Below, piece after piece: positions 28,348-36,586 of a DNA stretch of 44,755 nt; position 1 is the stretch's first letter; each line of letters starts with the position of its first letter. Source of the stretch: Alphaproteobacteria bacterium (GTDB lineage Bacteria > Pseudomonadota > Alphaproteobacteria > Reyranellales > JAQSWP01); NCBI GenBank assembly GCA_029266575.1, contig JAQSWP010000004.1, positions 1 through 44,755 on the forward strand, given 5' to 3'. The notes beneath the pieces were generated by a model. The model saw nothing but the letters and a program-made list of their open reading frames with translations. It did not search any database and had not been told where the DNA came from. The position numbers were made by a program, and so were the translations under genes.

Positions 28348-30204
28348 ATGGCGTTCACGCCCGATTTTCTCGACGAGCTGCGCTCCCGGCTGACATTGTC
28401 AGAGATCGTGGGCCGGCGCGTGGCGCTCAAGCGCAAAGGCCGCGAGCATTCCGGCCTGTGCCCGTTTCATAACGAGAAAACCCCCTCCTTCACGCTCAAC
28501 GACCAGAAGGGCTTCTTCCACTGCTTCGGCTGCGGCGCCCATGGCGATGTTGTCGGCTTCGTTATGAAGAGCGAAGGGTTGAGCTTCCCCGAAGCGATCG
28601 AGCGGCTGGCGCGCGAGGCCGGCATGGCGCTGCCCGTTTCCAGCCCGGCCGAGCGCGAACGGGTACAAGAAGCGGCCAGCCTGCAGGACGTGGTGGAGAA
28701 AGCAGCGTTGTGGTTTCAACGCCAGCTCTGGTCGACTGCCGGCGCGGCGGCGCTCGAGTATCTGCGCCGGCGCGGGCTGAGCGACGCCACCATCCGCGAC
28801 TTCCGTCTGGGTTTCGCGCTGGAAGAGCGCGAGGGCCTGCGCAGGGCGTTGACGGCGGACAATTGTCCCGAAACGCTGCTGGCCACCGCCGGATTGACCA
28901 TCCAGCCCGACGACGGACGCGCGCCTTACGATCGTTTCCGCGGCCGGGTGATGTTTCCGATCGAGGACCGCAAGGGCCGTGTCATCGCCTTTGGCGGCCG
29001 CATCCTGGGAGAGGGCGAGCCGAAATATCTCAATTCCCCGGAAACGCCACTCTTTCACAAAGGCGCGCATCTCTTCGCCTTCGCGCGCGCCCGCCCCGCC
29101 GTGCATGACGGCGCCAGGCTGATCGTGGCCGAAGGCTACATGGATGTGATCGCCTTGCACCAAGCCGGCTTTAAGGGCGCGGTGGCGCCTTTGGGCACGG
29201 CCTTGACCGAAGATCAGATTCTGCTGCTGTGGCGGCTGGCCGACGAGCCCTATCTCTGCTTCGACGGCGACAATGCCGGCATGCGGGCCGCCACCCGCGG
29301 GGCCGAGCGCGCGTTGCCCATGTTGAAGCCCGGCAAGAGCCTGCGCTTTGTCAGCCTGCCGGCCGGCGAAGACCCCGACAGTCTTGTGAAGGCGCGCGGG
29401 CCGGACGCCTTCACGCAGGTGCTGGAAAGCGCACTCAATCTCTCGGAGATCATCTGGCGCCTGGAAACCGAGGGCAAAAACCTCGACACGCCCGAGCGCC
29501 GCGCCAGTTTGCAGGCCGCGCTGCTAAAGCGCGCCAGCCTGATTGCAGATCCGCTGGTGCAGAATCAATATCGCCAGGAATGGCGCGACCGGACGTGGAA
29601 GGCGTTCCGCCCCGCCTTGCAGGCCCGCCAGGCCCGCCCCGTCGGGCGCAGGTTCGGCGAGCGGGCCTTTCCGCCGCCGCCACGGCCGATCGACGACAAG
29701 CCCGGCGCGCCCAGCGGCTTGGGGGAACGCGGCCTGCTCGCCATCCTGCTGCGCCAGCCGCACCTCATCCCCATGGTGGCCGAGGAGCTGGCGCATCTGA
29801 ACGTGGCAGACCCCCGCCACCGCGATCTGATCGAGGCCTTGCTGGGCTGGGCCGCCCGGCCCGAGAGCCATGCGCCCGAAGCCACGCCGGATGGCGAACC
29901 CGAGGGGGCGGCAGACGTTGAAAATACTGGATTTGAAGCCCATCTGCGTGACTTCGGCCTCGAAGCCCTGAGCCGGCATTTGCTGGCCAAAGTCCCGGCC
30001 CGGCTGGCCGGCGAGATCGAGGCCCAGGCGGAGGCCTGGCGCGAGGCGGCGGCCATTCAAGGCGCACCGCTTGGGCAGGAGGCAGCCTTGCAGGAAGCCA
30101 TGCGCGCCTACGAGGAAAGCCCCACGGAAGAAAATTGGCAACGTTTGAAAGCACTTAAGCAGCAGGTTTTCGACGCCCAGACGCAAATTTCACGCTTTGC
30201 CTGA
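28348..30204 (+). CDS. dnaG: DNA primase
   Basis: A 618-residue primase that makes RNA primers for replication. The N-terminal CHC2 zinc finger is complete (Cys38, His41, Cys59, Cys62 in LCPFH and FHCFGCG). The catalytic core contains RFRGRVMFPIEDRKGRVIAF and the TOPRIM segments LIVAEGYMDVIALHQAG and CFDGDNAGMRAA. The C-terminal ~170 residues form the DnaB-helicase-binding region (LLAILLRQPHLIP). It precedes rpoD by 127 nt, the classical macromolecular-synthesis arrangement without rpsU. Confidence 0.97.
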   Translation: MAFTPDFLDELRSRLTLSEIVGRRVALKRKGREHSGLCPFHNEKTPSFTLNDQKGFFHCFGCGAHGDVVGFVMKSEGLSFPEAIERLAREAGMALPVSSPAERERVQEAASLQDVVEKAALWFQRQLWSTAGAAALEYLRRRGLSDATIRDFRLGFALEEREGLRRALTADNCPETLLATAGLTIQPDDGRAPYDRFRGRVMFPIEDRKGRVIAFGGRILGEGEPKYLNSPETPLFHKGAHLFAFARARPAVHDGARLIVAEGYMDVIALHQAGFKGAVAPLGTALTEDQILLLWRLADEPYLCFDGDNAGMRAATRGAERALPMLKPGKSLRFVSLPAGEDPDSLVKARGPDAFTQVLESALNLSEIIWRLETEGKNLDTPERRASLQAALLKRASLIADPLVQNQYRQEWRDRTWKAFRPALQARQARPVGRRFGERAFPPPPRPIDDKPGAPSGLGERGLLAILLRQPHLIPMVAEELAHLNVADPRHRDLIEALLGWAARPESHAPEATPDGEPEGAADVENTGFEAHLRDFGLEALSRHLLAKVPARLAGEIEAQAEAWREAAAIQGAPLGQEAALQEAMRAYEESPTEENWQRLKALKQQVFDAQTQISRFA

Positions 30205-30228
30205 GGGTGCCGCGGGCCGTTGATCGGG

Positions 30229-30311
30229 CTGGCCCTATAGGGGTCAGGCCAGTATAAAGGACGGCTTTTTCGCGCCGGGTCGGCCCTTGCGGGCCCGGCT
30301 AAAGCCATTTT
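30229..30311 (+). promoter_or_regulatory. Structured leader between dnaG and rpoD
   Basis: This gap contains CTGGCC/GGCCAG (30229-30252), then TATAAA (30253-30258), then a GC-rich hairpin, GGCCC-TTGC-GGGCC (30282-30295), a small GGCT/AGCC stem (30297-30306) and a T5 run (30308-30312). The hairpin plus T-run looks like a weak terminator or attenuator ahead of rpoD; the TATAAA may mark an rpoD promoter, but no matching -35 is seen. Confidence 0.35.
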
Positions 30312-30331
30312 TGAAGGGTTCAGGAACGAGA

Positions 30332-32263
30332 ATGGCAACCAAACCAGCGCCGCAGCAGACCGAAGCGACCGAGAAGAGCGAAGACAGCACCGACAGCCCG
30401 CTGCTCGACAGCCTGGGCGCCGGCGTCAAGAAGCTCGTCGCCAAGGGCAAGGAGCGCGGCTACATCACCTATGACGAGCTGAACGCGGCCATGCCGCCGG
30501 AGGAAGTGTCTTCGGAGCAGATCGAAGACACCATGGCGATGCTGTCGGAGATGGGCATCAATCTCGTCGATAGCGAAGAGACCGAGGAAGCCGCCGAGGA
30601 GACGGCGGAGAAGCCTGCCGCGGAAGAACAGCCGGCCGAGCAGGAAGAGCTGGGCCGCACCGACGATCCCGTCCGCATGTATTTGCGCGAGATGGGCAGC
30701 GTCGAGCTGCTGAGCCGTGAAGGCGAAATCGCCATCGCCAAGCGCATCGAGGAAGGCCAGTTCAAGGTCATCGGCGCCATCTGCGAGAGCCCGCTCACCA
30801 TCCGCGCCCTGATCGCCTGGCGCGATGCGCTGGTCGAGGGCAAGGTGCTGCTGCGCGACATCATCGATCTGGAAGCGACCTATGGCGGCGCGCCGGGGGC
30901 GGCCAACACCAACGTCGCGATCCCGTCCGCCACGCCGGCGCCGGCCGCCGAGCCCGAGCCCGCCGCCGAAGGCGAGGAAAACGAGGAAGCGGCCAACGTC
31001 TCGCTGTCGGCGATGGAAGAATCGCTGAAGCCGGAGACGCTAAAGACCTTCAGCAAGATCGCCAAGATCTATGGCGAGATGGCCAAGATCCAGAATCGCC
31101 GCCTGGCGACGCTGAACCGCGGCCAGAAGCCCTCTTCGCAGTTCGAGAAGAAATACGAAATCCTGCGCAAGAAAATGGTCGAGGCGATGGAGAACGTCCG
31201 CCTCAACCCCGGCCGGCACCAGCAGCTGATCGACCAGCTCTACGAGCTGAACCGCAAGCTGATGCAGATGGAAGGCAAGCTGCTGCGGCTGGCCGAATCC
31301 TGCAAGGTCTCGCGCGTGGAATTCCTCGAGAACTATTTCGGCCACGAACTGGACCCCAACTGGCTCGACAAGATGAGCAAGCGGACCACCAGGGGGTGGA
31401 AGGATTTCGTCAAGCGCAAGGGCGCCGACGCCGTGGTGATCCGCGCCGAGGTCGGCGAAATCTCGACCGCCACCGGTCTGGCGATCAGCGAGTTCCGCCG
31501 CATCGTCAAGACGGTGCAGGACGGCGAGCGCGAGGCCGCCCGCGCCAAGAAGGAAATGGTCGAGGCCAATCTGCGCCTGGTCATTTCGATCGCCAAGAAA
31601 TACACCAATCGCGGCCTGCAGTTCCTCGACCTGATTCAGGAAGGCAATATCGGCCTGATGAAGGCAGTCGATAAGTTCGAGTACCGCCGCGGCTACAAGT
31701 TCTCGACCTACGCCACGTGGTGGATCCGCCAGGCCATCACCCGCTCGATCGCCGACCAGGCGCGCACCATCCGCATTCCGGTGCACATGATCGAGACCAT
31801 CAACAAGCTGGTGCGCACCAGCCGCCAGATGCTGCACGAGATCGGCCGCGAGCCGACGCCGGACGAGCTGGCCGAGAAGCTCGGCATGCCGCTCGAGAAG
31901 GTGCGCAAGGTGCTGAAGATCGCCAAGGAACCGATCAGCCTCGAGACGCCGATCGGCGACGAGGAAGATTCGCATCTGGGCGATTTCATCGAGGACAAGA
32001 ACGCCGTCATCCCGATCGAGGCTGCGATCCAGTCCAATCTGCGCGAGACCACGACGCGGGTGCTGGCGACCCTGACGCCGCGCGAGGAGCGCGTACTGCG
32101 CATGCGTTTCGGCATCGGCATGAACACCGACCACACGCTGGAAGAGGTCGGCCAGCAGTTCAACGTCACCCGCGAGCGTATCCGCCAGATCGAGGCCAAA
32201 GCGCTGCGCAAGCTAAAGCACCCGTCACGCTCGCGCCTGCTGCGCTCCTTCCTCGACACATAG
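30332..32263 (+). CDS. rpoD: RNA polymerase primary sigma factor RpoD (sigma-70)
   Basis: A 643-residue housekeeping sigma factor. Region 1.1 ([20 protein letters not shown]...) and the 1.2 segment [22 protein letters not shown] are present. An alanine- and glutamate-rich stretch near residues 200-220 lies in the non-conserved region. Region 2 includes [20 protein letters not shown] and [20 protein letters not shown]. Region 4.2 ends with [20 protein letters not shown] and [10 protein letters not shown]. It binds core polymerase and recognises -35/-10 promoters. ATG at 30332 follows AGGAACGAG. It is the last gene before a strong terminator. Confidence 0.98.
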   Translation: MATKPAPQQTEATEKSEDSTDSPLLDSLGAGVKKLVAKGKERGYITYDELNAAMPPEEVSSEQIEDTMAMLSEMGINLVDSEETEEAAEETAEKPAAEEQPAEQEELGRTDDPVRMYLREMGSVELLSREGEIAIAKRIEEGQFKVIGAICESPLTIRALIAWRDALVEGKVLLRDIIDLEATYGGAPGAANTNVAIPSATPAPAAEPEPAAEGEENEEAANVSLSAMEESLKPETLKTFSKIAKIYGEMAKIQNRRLATLNRGQKPSSQFEKKYEILRKKMVEAMENVRLNPGRHQQLIDQLYELNRKLMQMEGKLLRLAESCKVSRVEFLENYFGHELDPNWLDKMSKRTTRGWKDFVKRKGADAVVIRAEVGEISTATGLAISEFRRIVKTVQDGEREAARAKKEMVEANLRLVISIAKKYTNRGLQFLDLIQEGNIGLMKAVDKFEYRRGYKFSTYATWWIRQAITRSIADQARTIRIPVHMIETINKLVRTSRQMLHEIGREPTPDELAEKLGMPLEKVRKVLKIAKEPISLETPIGDEEDSHLGDFIEDKNAVIPIEAAIQSNLRETTTRVLATLTPREERVLRMRFGIGMNTDHTLEEVGQQFNVTRERIRQIEAKALRKLKHPSRSRLLRSFLDT

Positions 32264-32285
32264 TCGATACGCTTTACTGATTTTC

Positions 32286-32316
32286 AGGCCCGGCTCATGC
32301 CGGGCCTTTTCTTTTC
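32286..32316 (+). terminator. rpoD intrinsic terminator (copy 1)
   Basis: A perfect 9-bp stem, AGGCCCGGC (32286-32294) with GCCGGGCCT (32299-32307), a TCAT loop and a TTTTCTTTT tail. A close copy recurs at 32926. Confidence 0.92.
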
Positions 32317-32358
32317 ACCGACAACGAAGAATTTTAGATTGCGCCGAACGACAATGAA

Positions 32359-32802
32359 CTAAGGACGCTTCATCGGCTTTTCGAACTGGCGGGCGATGTC
32401 GGGTTGCGCTTTGGTTGCCGCTGCGATATCGGCATTGCCCCTGGCAACGTCGCCCTGTCGCAGCCGGACCATGCCGCGGCCATAGAGAGGGTAAGCAAGC
32501 TTGGGGTCGATCTTCAGCGCGGCTTCGAAGTCGGCCAAGGCAGGACCGTAATCGTTCGTGCCTTTCGCTGGAACCATCATGAAGCGCGCCCAGCCGCGAT
32601 TGGCGTGGCCCCACGCCAGTTTACGCCCGGTCGCTTTGCGCTCCGCCAGAAAAGAGCCGCAGGCATAGTTGACCGTGATCTCGTGGGTCTCTCCGGCGCA
32701 GGCGTCTTCGAAACTGTTGTATTGCGCCCAGCTTGGCGCCGGCGCGACCGCGACCAGCATCGCTGCCACCACCACACCGCTCGCGGATAACCTGCCGATC
32801 AT
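32359..32802 (-). CDS. Secreted tetratricopeptide-like hypothetical protein
   Basis: A 147-residue protein with a signal peptide (MIGRLSASGVVVAAMLVAVA, cleavage likely after SWA-26). The mature part contains a single TPR-like helical pair, YGPALADFEAALKIDPKLAY followed by PLYGRGMVRLRQGD, and two cysteines (in DACAGE and NYACGS) that could form a disulfide in the periplasm. It points against rpoD and tRNA and sits between two nearly identical plus-strand terminators. GGAGAATTC precedes the ATG. No specific function recognised; one or two TPRs usually imply protein binding. Confidence 0.8.
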   Translation of the reverse strand: MIGRLSASGVVVAAMLVAVAPAPSWAQYNSFEDACAGETHEITVNYACGSFLAERKATGRKLAWGHANRGWARFMMVPAKGTNDYGPALADFEAALKIDPKLAYPLYGRGMVRLRQGDVARGNADIAAATKAQPDIARQFEKPMKRP

Positions 32803-32925
32803 GAATTCTCCGTGTTGCGATACTTGTTTCGACCGCGTGGAATGTCTTTCGCACTACGGCTTACTTGTGGCGCAGTGTAGCCGGTGCACCGACCGTGGAA
32901 CGAACATTTCTCCGGCATGACGAAA

Positions 32926-32955
32926 AGACCCGGCTCTTGCCGGGCCTTTTGTTTT
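32926..32955 (+). terminator. Near-copy of the rpoD terminator (copy 2)
   Basis: CCCGGC (32929-32934) pairs with GCCGGG (32939-32944), followed by CCTTTTGTTTTG. It matches copy 1 at about 36 of 44 positions, including the tail, but no plus-strand gene ends ahead of it; only the minus-strand TPR gene lies between the copies. Confidence 0.7.
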
Positions 32956-32979
32956 GCCCGATAAGAAAGCGCCGCCGGC

Positions 32980-33055
32980 GGGCCCGTAGTTCAGTGGTTA
33001 GAACGAGCCGCTCATAACGGTTATGTCGCAGGTTCGAATCCTGCCGGGCCTACCA
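32980..33055 (+). tRNA. tRNA with anticodon CAU, probably tRNA-Ile2 (lysidine-modified)
   Basis: A complete 76-nt cloverleaf with encoded CCA. The acceptor stem is GGGCCCG paired with CGGGCCT, the D-loop contains AGTGGTTAGA, the anticodon CAT is at 33013-33015 (positions 34-36) in CTCATAA, and the T-arm is GCAGGTTCGAATCCTGC. CAU may mean Met or Ile2. The pairs C4-G69 and C5-G68, which the lysidine synthetase TilS favours, and the likeness of the body to Ile2 genes point to Ile2 reading AUA; elongator Met tRNAs differ there. Initiator tRNA is excluded because the three G-C pairs of the anticodon stem are missing. Confidence 0.9.
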
Positions 33056-33064
33056 GCGTTTTTT

Positions 33065-33430
33065 TCAGCCGATGATCATCAGCACGACCACCACCAGCCC
33101 CATCGCCAGGGCGATGGCGCCGGCGAGCTCGGCATGGCGCAGATAGACGTCACGCAGTATCTGGCAGATGATTTCCGGCGGATAGCCCGGCGGCAGATCG
33201 CGGCCCTTGTCGAGCATGATCCACACTTCGGTCTGGCGGTAGTCGCTGCGCGTCGCGTGCCAGGCCTTGAACGCCAGCACCAGGCCCGCCAGCGCGAACA
33301 TTCCAGCCCCCATGCGAATGGCCAGCGCCGGTTCGCCCGCCATGCCGAACATGGTGGTGAAAATCGCCAAGGCCGCAAAGCCGCAGCCGCGACGGACGGA
33401 AAGATTGGCCAGATACTGGATGCGATCCAT
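33065..33430 (-). CDS. Small hypothetical membrane protein
   Basis: A 121-residue protein with three to four hydrophobic segments: GFAALAIFTTMFGMAG, MGAGMFALAGLVLAF and a C-terminal AGAIALAMGLVVVVLMIIG, separated by a polar stretch (KAWHATRSDYRQTEVWIMLD). No family recognised. The ATG (MDRIQYLANL) is at 33430. It lies on the strand opposite the tRNA, whose 3' end is 9 nt from its stop, and is the last of three small membrane-protein genes read on the minus strand. Confidence 0.8.
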   Translation of the reverse strand: MDRIQYLANLSVRRGCGFAALAIFTTMFGMAGEPALAIRMGAGMFALAGLVLAFKAWHATRSDYRQTEVWIMLDKGRDLPPGYPPEIICQILRDVYLRHAELAGAIALAMGLVVVVLMIIG

Positions 33431-33496
33431 CAGGGTGGCGGATTCGACCGGCAGGTTGGGCCGATGATCGGGCCTGGCCCGAGGCGTGTCGAGTCT

Positions 33497-33829
33497 TTAG
33501 CCGACGATCGCCATCACTGCGGGCGTGCTGAGGAAAGCCGCCGCCGCCAGCCAGACATACATCGGCAAGGTCGCTTCCCGGCTGTCGATGCCGAAGACGC
33601 GTTCGGTCAGGGCCGCCGGAACGCCCGAGATCAGCAATGTGCTGGTCGCGATGGCCAGCGAGGCGATGTAGAAGACGAATTCCGCGACGATCACCAGATT
33701 CGAGATGCCGGGGAAAAGGTAGGGCAGCCATAGCGGCACGGCGCGATAGGCGATCACCAGGAACGGCGAAAACAGCCCGTTGAACAGCGACAGGGCGACC
33801 ACGGCGAGGAGCAGGCTTTGTGGGCTCAT
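33497..33829 (-). CDS. Small hypothetical membrane protein
   Basis: A 110-residue protein predicted to span the membrane three to four times (LLLAVVALSLFNGLFSPFLV, ISNLVIVAEFVFYIASLAIA, AAAAFLSTPAVMAIVG). The ATG is preceded by GGGAGA. It begins 11 nt after the stop of the YggT-like gene and precedes the next small membrane gene by 66 nt, so the three are probably one transcript. No family recognised; function unknown. Confidence 0.75.
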   Translation of the reverse strand: MSPQSLLLAVVALSLFNGLFSPFLVIAYRAVPLWLPYLFPGISNLVIVAEFVFYIASLAIATSTLLISGVPAALTERVFGIDSREATLPMYVWLAAAAFLSTPAVMAIVG

Positions 33830-33840
33830 GGCATGTCTCC

Positions 33841-34164
33841 CTACGGCGCCGCCAGGCCGGCGACACTGGGCGCCAGCCCCATGCTCGCCAGCATCAGGAA
33901 CCACGCCAGCCGCAGCATGCCGATCCAGAACGCGCCCACCAGCGGCAGGTAGCGGACATTGACGGCGCGCGGCGTAATCCAGCCCACCGCGACCAGCGCC
34001 GGATCGGTCAGCCGGCGGAACCAGCGATAGATGTAGTTGGGCGAATCGGGCGGCAGGATGAAGCTCAGAATGAAGCGCCCGAACATGGTGTAGAAGACCG
34101 CCGCCAACACGTAATTGGGCAGGTGGAAATACCAGTAGTCCCACCAGATATTCTGCTCGGGCAT
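33841..34164 (-). CDS. YggT-like small membrane protein
   Basis: A 107-residue protein resembling the YggT/CCB3 family: a first hydrophobic region with FYTMFGRFILSFILPP, the connecting YIYRWFRRLTDPALVAVGWI (ending in a conserved-looking TDP and TP), and a second hydrophobic region, FWIGMLRLAWFLMLASMG. The start at MPEQNIWW is preferred to an upstream TTG at 34185. It opens the three-gene membrane-protein cluster on the minus strand. The function of the family is not settled. Confidence 0.65.
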   Translation of the reverse strand: MPEQNIWWDYWYFHLPNYVLAAVFYTMFGRFILSFILPPDSPNYIYRWFRRLTDPALVAVGWITPRAVNVRYLPLVGAFWIGMLRLAWFLMLASMGLAPSVAGLAAP

Positions 34165-34214
34165 CTCAACGATCCAGCTGTGCAACCGGCCGCCGCTTGC
34201 GGCTTAAATAAGAA

Positions 34215-34248
34215 GGGCGCAGGGTCCGAAAACCCTGCGCCCGTTTTT
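34215..34248. terminator. Terminator of the symporter operon
   Basis: An 11-bp perfect stem, GGGCGCAGGGT (34215-34225) with ACCCTGCGCCC (34232-34242), loop CCGAAA. The plus side has GTTTTT and the minus side TTCTTATTT, so it can act in both directions; the symporter transcript on the minus strand is the obvious client. Confidence 0.85.
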
Positions 34249-34284
34249 ATCCCCGTCCTGCGCGGACGGACAGCCCTGCGAGCG

Positions 34285-36087
34285 CTACTCGCTCGTCGCG
34301 CCGACCACGGCGCCGCCGGGTCTGCGGATCGAGTCGACGAACTCCTGCATTTCCCGCGACGGCGGCGCTGTCATCAAGCTCACCGCATAGATGACGATGA
34401 AGGCCAGCGGGATGCCGAAGAGACCGGCCGAGATGTTGTTGACGCCCCACCACAGCTTGGTTCCGAACATGGCTTCGAAATCGGCCGGGAAGTACCTCGT
34501 CATCACCAGGTAGAACAAGGTGACGCCGAAGCCGACGATCATGCCGGCGCAGGCGCCTGCCGCATTGGTGCGCTTCCACCAGATGCCCATCACCAGCGGT
34601 GCGAACAAGCCGGCTGCCGCCAGCGAGAAGGCCCAGGCCACCATCTGGATGATGCCCGAGGGCCGCGTCGAGGCGGTGTAGGCCGCGATCAGCGCCACCA
34701 CGACCAGGAGCACGCGGGCGACGACCAGGCGCCGCGTCGCGTTGGCCTTCGGATCGACCATCTTGTAGTAGACGTCGTGGCTGAGCGCGTTGGCGATGGC
34801 CAGCAGCAGACCGTCGGCGGTCGAGAGCGCCGCAGCCAGGCCGCCTGCCGCCACCAGACCGGAAATCACGTATGGCAATCCGGCGATTTCCGGTGTTGCC
34901 AGCACGATGATGTCCTGGTTCAGCGTCAGCTCGGCCAATTGCAGAATGCCGTCTCCGTTGGCGTCCTTGATGGTGACCATGCCCGCCACCTGCTGCCAGT
35001 TCTGCACCCAGGCAGGCAGCGAGGCGATCGGCTGGCCGATCACGTTGGAGTACACTTCCAGCTTGGCGAAAGCCGCGTAGGCCGGCGCCGTGAAGTAGAG
35101 CAGGAAGATGAAGAAGATGCTCCAGCCCACGGACTTGCGCGCATCACGCACCGACGGCGTGGTGAAGTAGCGCATCAGGATGTGCGGCAACGACGCCGTG
35201 CCGACCATCAGACAGAAGATCAGCGCGAAGTAGTTCAGGAAGTGCGTCCAGGTGAAGTTGCCTGTGGCGTCCCGGAAAGCCGCGAAATGGCTCTTGGCCA
35301 CGCCGAGCTTCTGCTCCAGTTCGGAGATCTGCTGCAGCGCCTGGCCGTAGGTCAGTTCGGGAATGGGGATGCCGTACTTCTTGGTCGACAGCCAGATCAC
35401 CGGGATCAGGTAGGCGATGATCAGGATGATGTACTGCGCCACCTGGGTCCAGGTGACCGCCCGCATGCCGCCCAGCATCGAACACACCAGGATGCCGATC
35501 AGACCGACGAACACCGCGACTTCGAAGGGGATGCCGAGGAAGCGGGAGGCGATGATGCCGACGCCGAAAATCTGCGACACCACGTAGGTGAAGGAGGCGC
35601 AGAACAGCACCACCACGCCGAGGAAGCGCGGGAAGTTGCCGTTGTACCGCACGCCCAGGAAGTCGGGCACGGTGAACTGGCCGAACTTGCGCAGATAGGG
35701 CGCCAGCAAGATGCCCACCAGCACATAGCCGCCGGTCCAGCCCAGCACGAAGGCCAGCCCGTCATAGCCCTGGATGTAGAGACCGCCGCCCATCGAGATG
35801 AAGGAGGCGGCGCTCATCCAGTCGGCGCCCGTGGCCATGCCGTTGTAGAAGGCAGGCACGCGCCGTCCGGCGACGTAGTATTCGGAAATCTGCGCCGTTC
35901 GCGAGAGATAGCCGATCAGCGCGTAGACGCCGATCGTCAAGAACACGAACAGATAGCCGATGATTTGGTTCGGCACGCCCAGCTGCTCGAGGATCGCGAG
36001 CAGGATGGTGAAGCCGATGAACCCTCCGGTGTAGATCCCGTAGACCCGACCGAGGTTGTTGATGAAATCGCCCTTAGTGACCGACAT
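34285..36087 (-). CDS. Sodium:solute symporter, VC_2705-type (acetate/monocarboxylate-like)
   Basis: A 600-residue inner-membrane transporter of the solute:sodium symporter family, ~13 helices. Landmarks are SEYYVAGRRVPAFYNGMATG, ADWMSAASFISMGGGLYIQG, SQIFGVGIIASRFLG and ALSTADGLLLAIANALSHD. The small DUF4212 protein encoded just upstream is the constant partner of this subgroup. An insert near residues 375-386 reads DANGDGILQLAE, a textbook EF-hand loop. The substrate is likely a small organic acid but cannot be assigned. A GGGGGGAACC stretch lies upstream of the ATG. It ends ahead of a strong terminator. Confidence 0.92.
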   Translation of the reverse strand: MSVTKGDFINNLGRVYGIYTGGFIGFTILLAILEQLGVPNQIIGYLFVFLTIGVYALIGYLSRTAQISEYYVAGRRVPAFYNGMATGADWMSAASFISMGGGLYIQGYDGLAFVLGWTGGYVLVGILLAPYLRKFGQFTVPDFLGVRYNGNFPRFLGVVVLFCASFTYVVSQIFGVGIIASRFLGIPFEVAVFVGLIGILVCSMLGGMRAVTWTQVAQYIILIIAYLIPVIWLSTKKYGIPIPELTYGQALQQISELEQKLGVAKSHFAAFRDATGNFTWTHFLNYFALIFCLMVGTASLPHILMRYFTTPSVRDARKSVGWSIFFIFLLYFTAPAYAAFAKLEVYSNVIGQPIASLPAWVQNWQQVAGMVTIKDANGDGILQLAELTLNQDIIVLATPEIAGLPYVISGLVAAGGLAAALSTADGLLLAIANALSHDVYYKMVDPKANATRRLVVARVLLVVVALIAAYTASTRPSGIIQMVAWAFSLAAAGLFAPLVMGIWWKRTNAAGACAGMIVGFGVTLFYLVMTRYFPADFEAMFGTKLWWGVNNISAGLFGIPLAFIVIYAVSLMTAPPSREMQEFVDSIRRPGGAVVGATSE

Positions 36088-36110
36088 GACCTGGTTCCCC
36101 CCAGTATCGA

Positions 36111-36389
36111 TTAATCTTCTTGGACGCCGAACTCTTCGTCGATCTTGTTCTGGGCGCTTGCGTTCCAGAAGCAAAGCACGACGAAAACGATCAGCGAGCC
36201 CTGCGCGGCCATATAGAAGCCAAGCGGGAAGCCCAGAATCACGATCGAGTTCAACTGAATGGCGAAGAAATGGATGAAGAAGCCGAAGAAGACCCACAGC
36301 GCGAGAATGGTGAACATCAGGCGCCTGGTCTTCGACCAGTAGGCATCCATCCGGTCCTGAGTAACGTTCTGACTGCTCATGTTGGCCAT
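36111..36389 (-). CDS. DUF4212 symporter-associated small membrane protein
   Basis: A 92-residue protein with two hydrophobic segments, FTILALWVFFGFFIHFFAI and GFPLGFYMAAQGSLIVFVVL, the arrangement of the DUF4212 small subunit of sodium/solute symporters. It is 23 nt upstream of the symporter start and leads the operon. GGGGGA precedes the ATG. It is probably required for assembly or activity of the transporter; that is inferred from invariable pairing. Confidence 0.93.
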   Translation of the reverse strand: MANMSSQNVTQDRMDAYWSKTRRLMFTILALWVFFGFFIHFFAIQLNSIVILGFPLGFYMAAQGSLIVFVVLCFWNASAQNKIDEEFGVQED

Positions 36390-36466
36390 TATTCCCCCTT
36401 GAAAGCCGTTCTATCGAACAATGCGAGATTGGCTGTCGACATGAATCCGGGATGGATCCTGTTTCG

Positions 36467-36489
36467 CGCGAGGCTGTGAAAGCCTCGCG
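36467..36489. promoter_or_regulatory. Inverted repeat in the symporter/exonuclease divergent region
   Basis: CGCGAGGCT (36467-36475) and AGCCTCGCG (36481-36489) form a perfect 9-bp repeat with a 5-nt spacer, midway between the divergent starts at 36389 and 36587. It could be an operator that coordinates the two transcripts, or a leader hairpin of the symporter mRNA. Confidence 0.45.
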
Positions 36490-36586
36490 AATCTAGAGAT
36501 TGTCGGACAATGCTGGTGACCGCTTCTCTCCCCTTGCCCGCCTCTGCGGCTGAGTCTTTTTTGTTTCGTAGTGCGAACATGTTAAC

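Noticed and set aside
32980-33055. Elongator or initiator tRNA-Met for the CAU tRNA
   Set aside because: The acceptor stem has C4-G69 and C5-G68, favouring Ile2, and the anticodon stem lacks the three G-C pairs of initiator tRNA. Elongator Met is not fully excluded without comparison to the genome's other CAU tRNAs.
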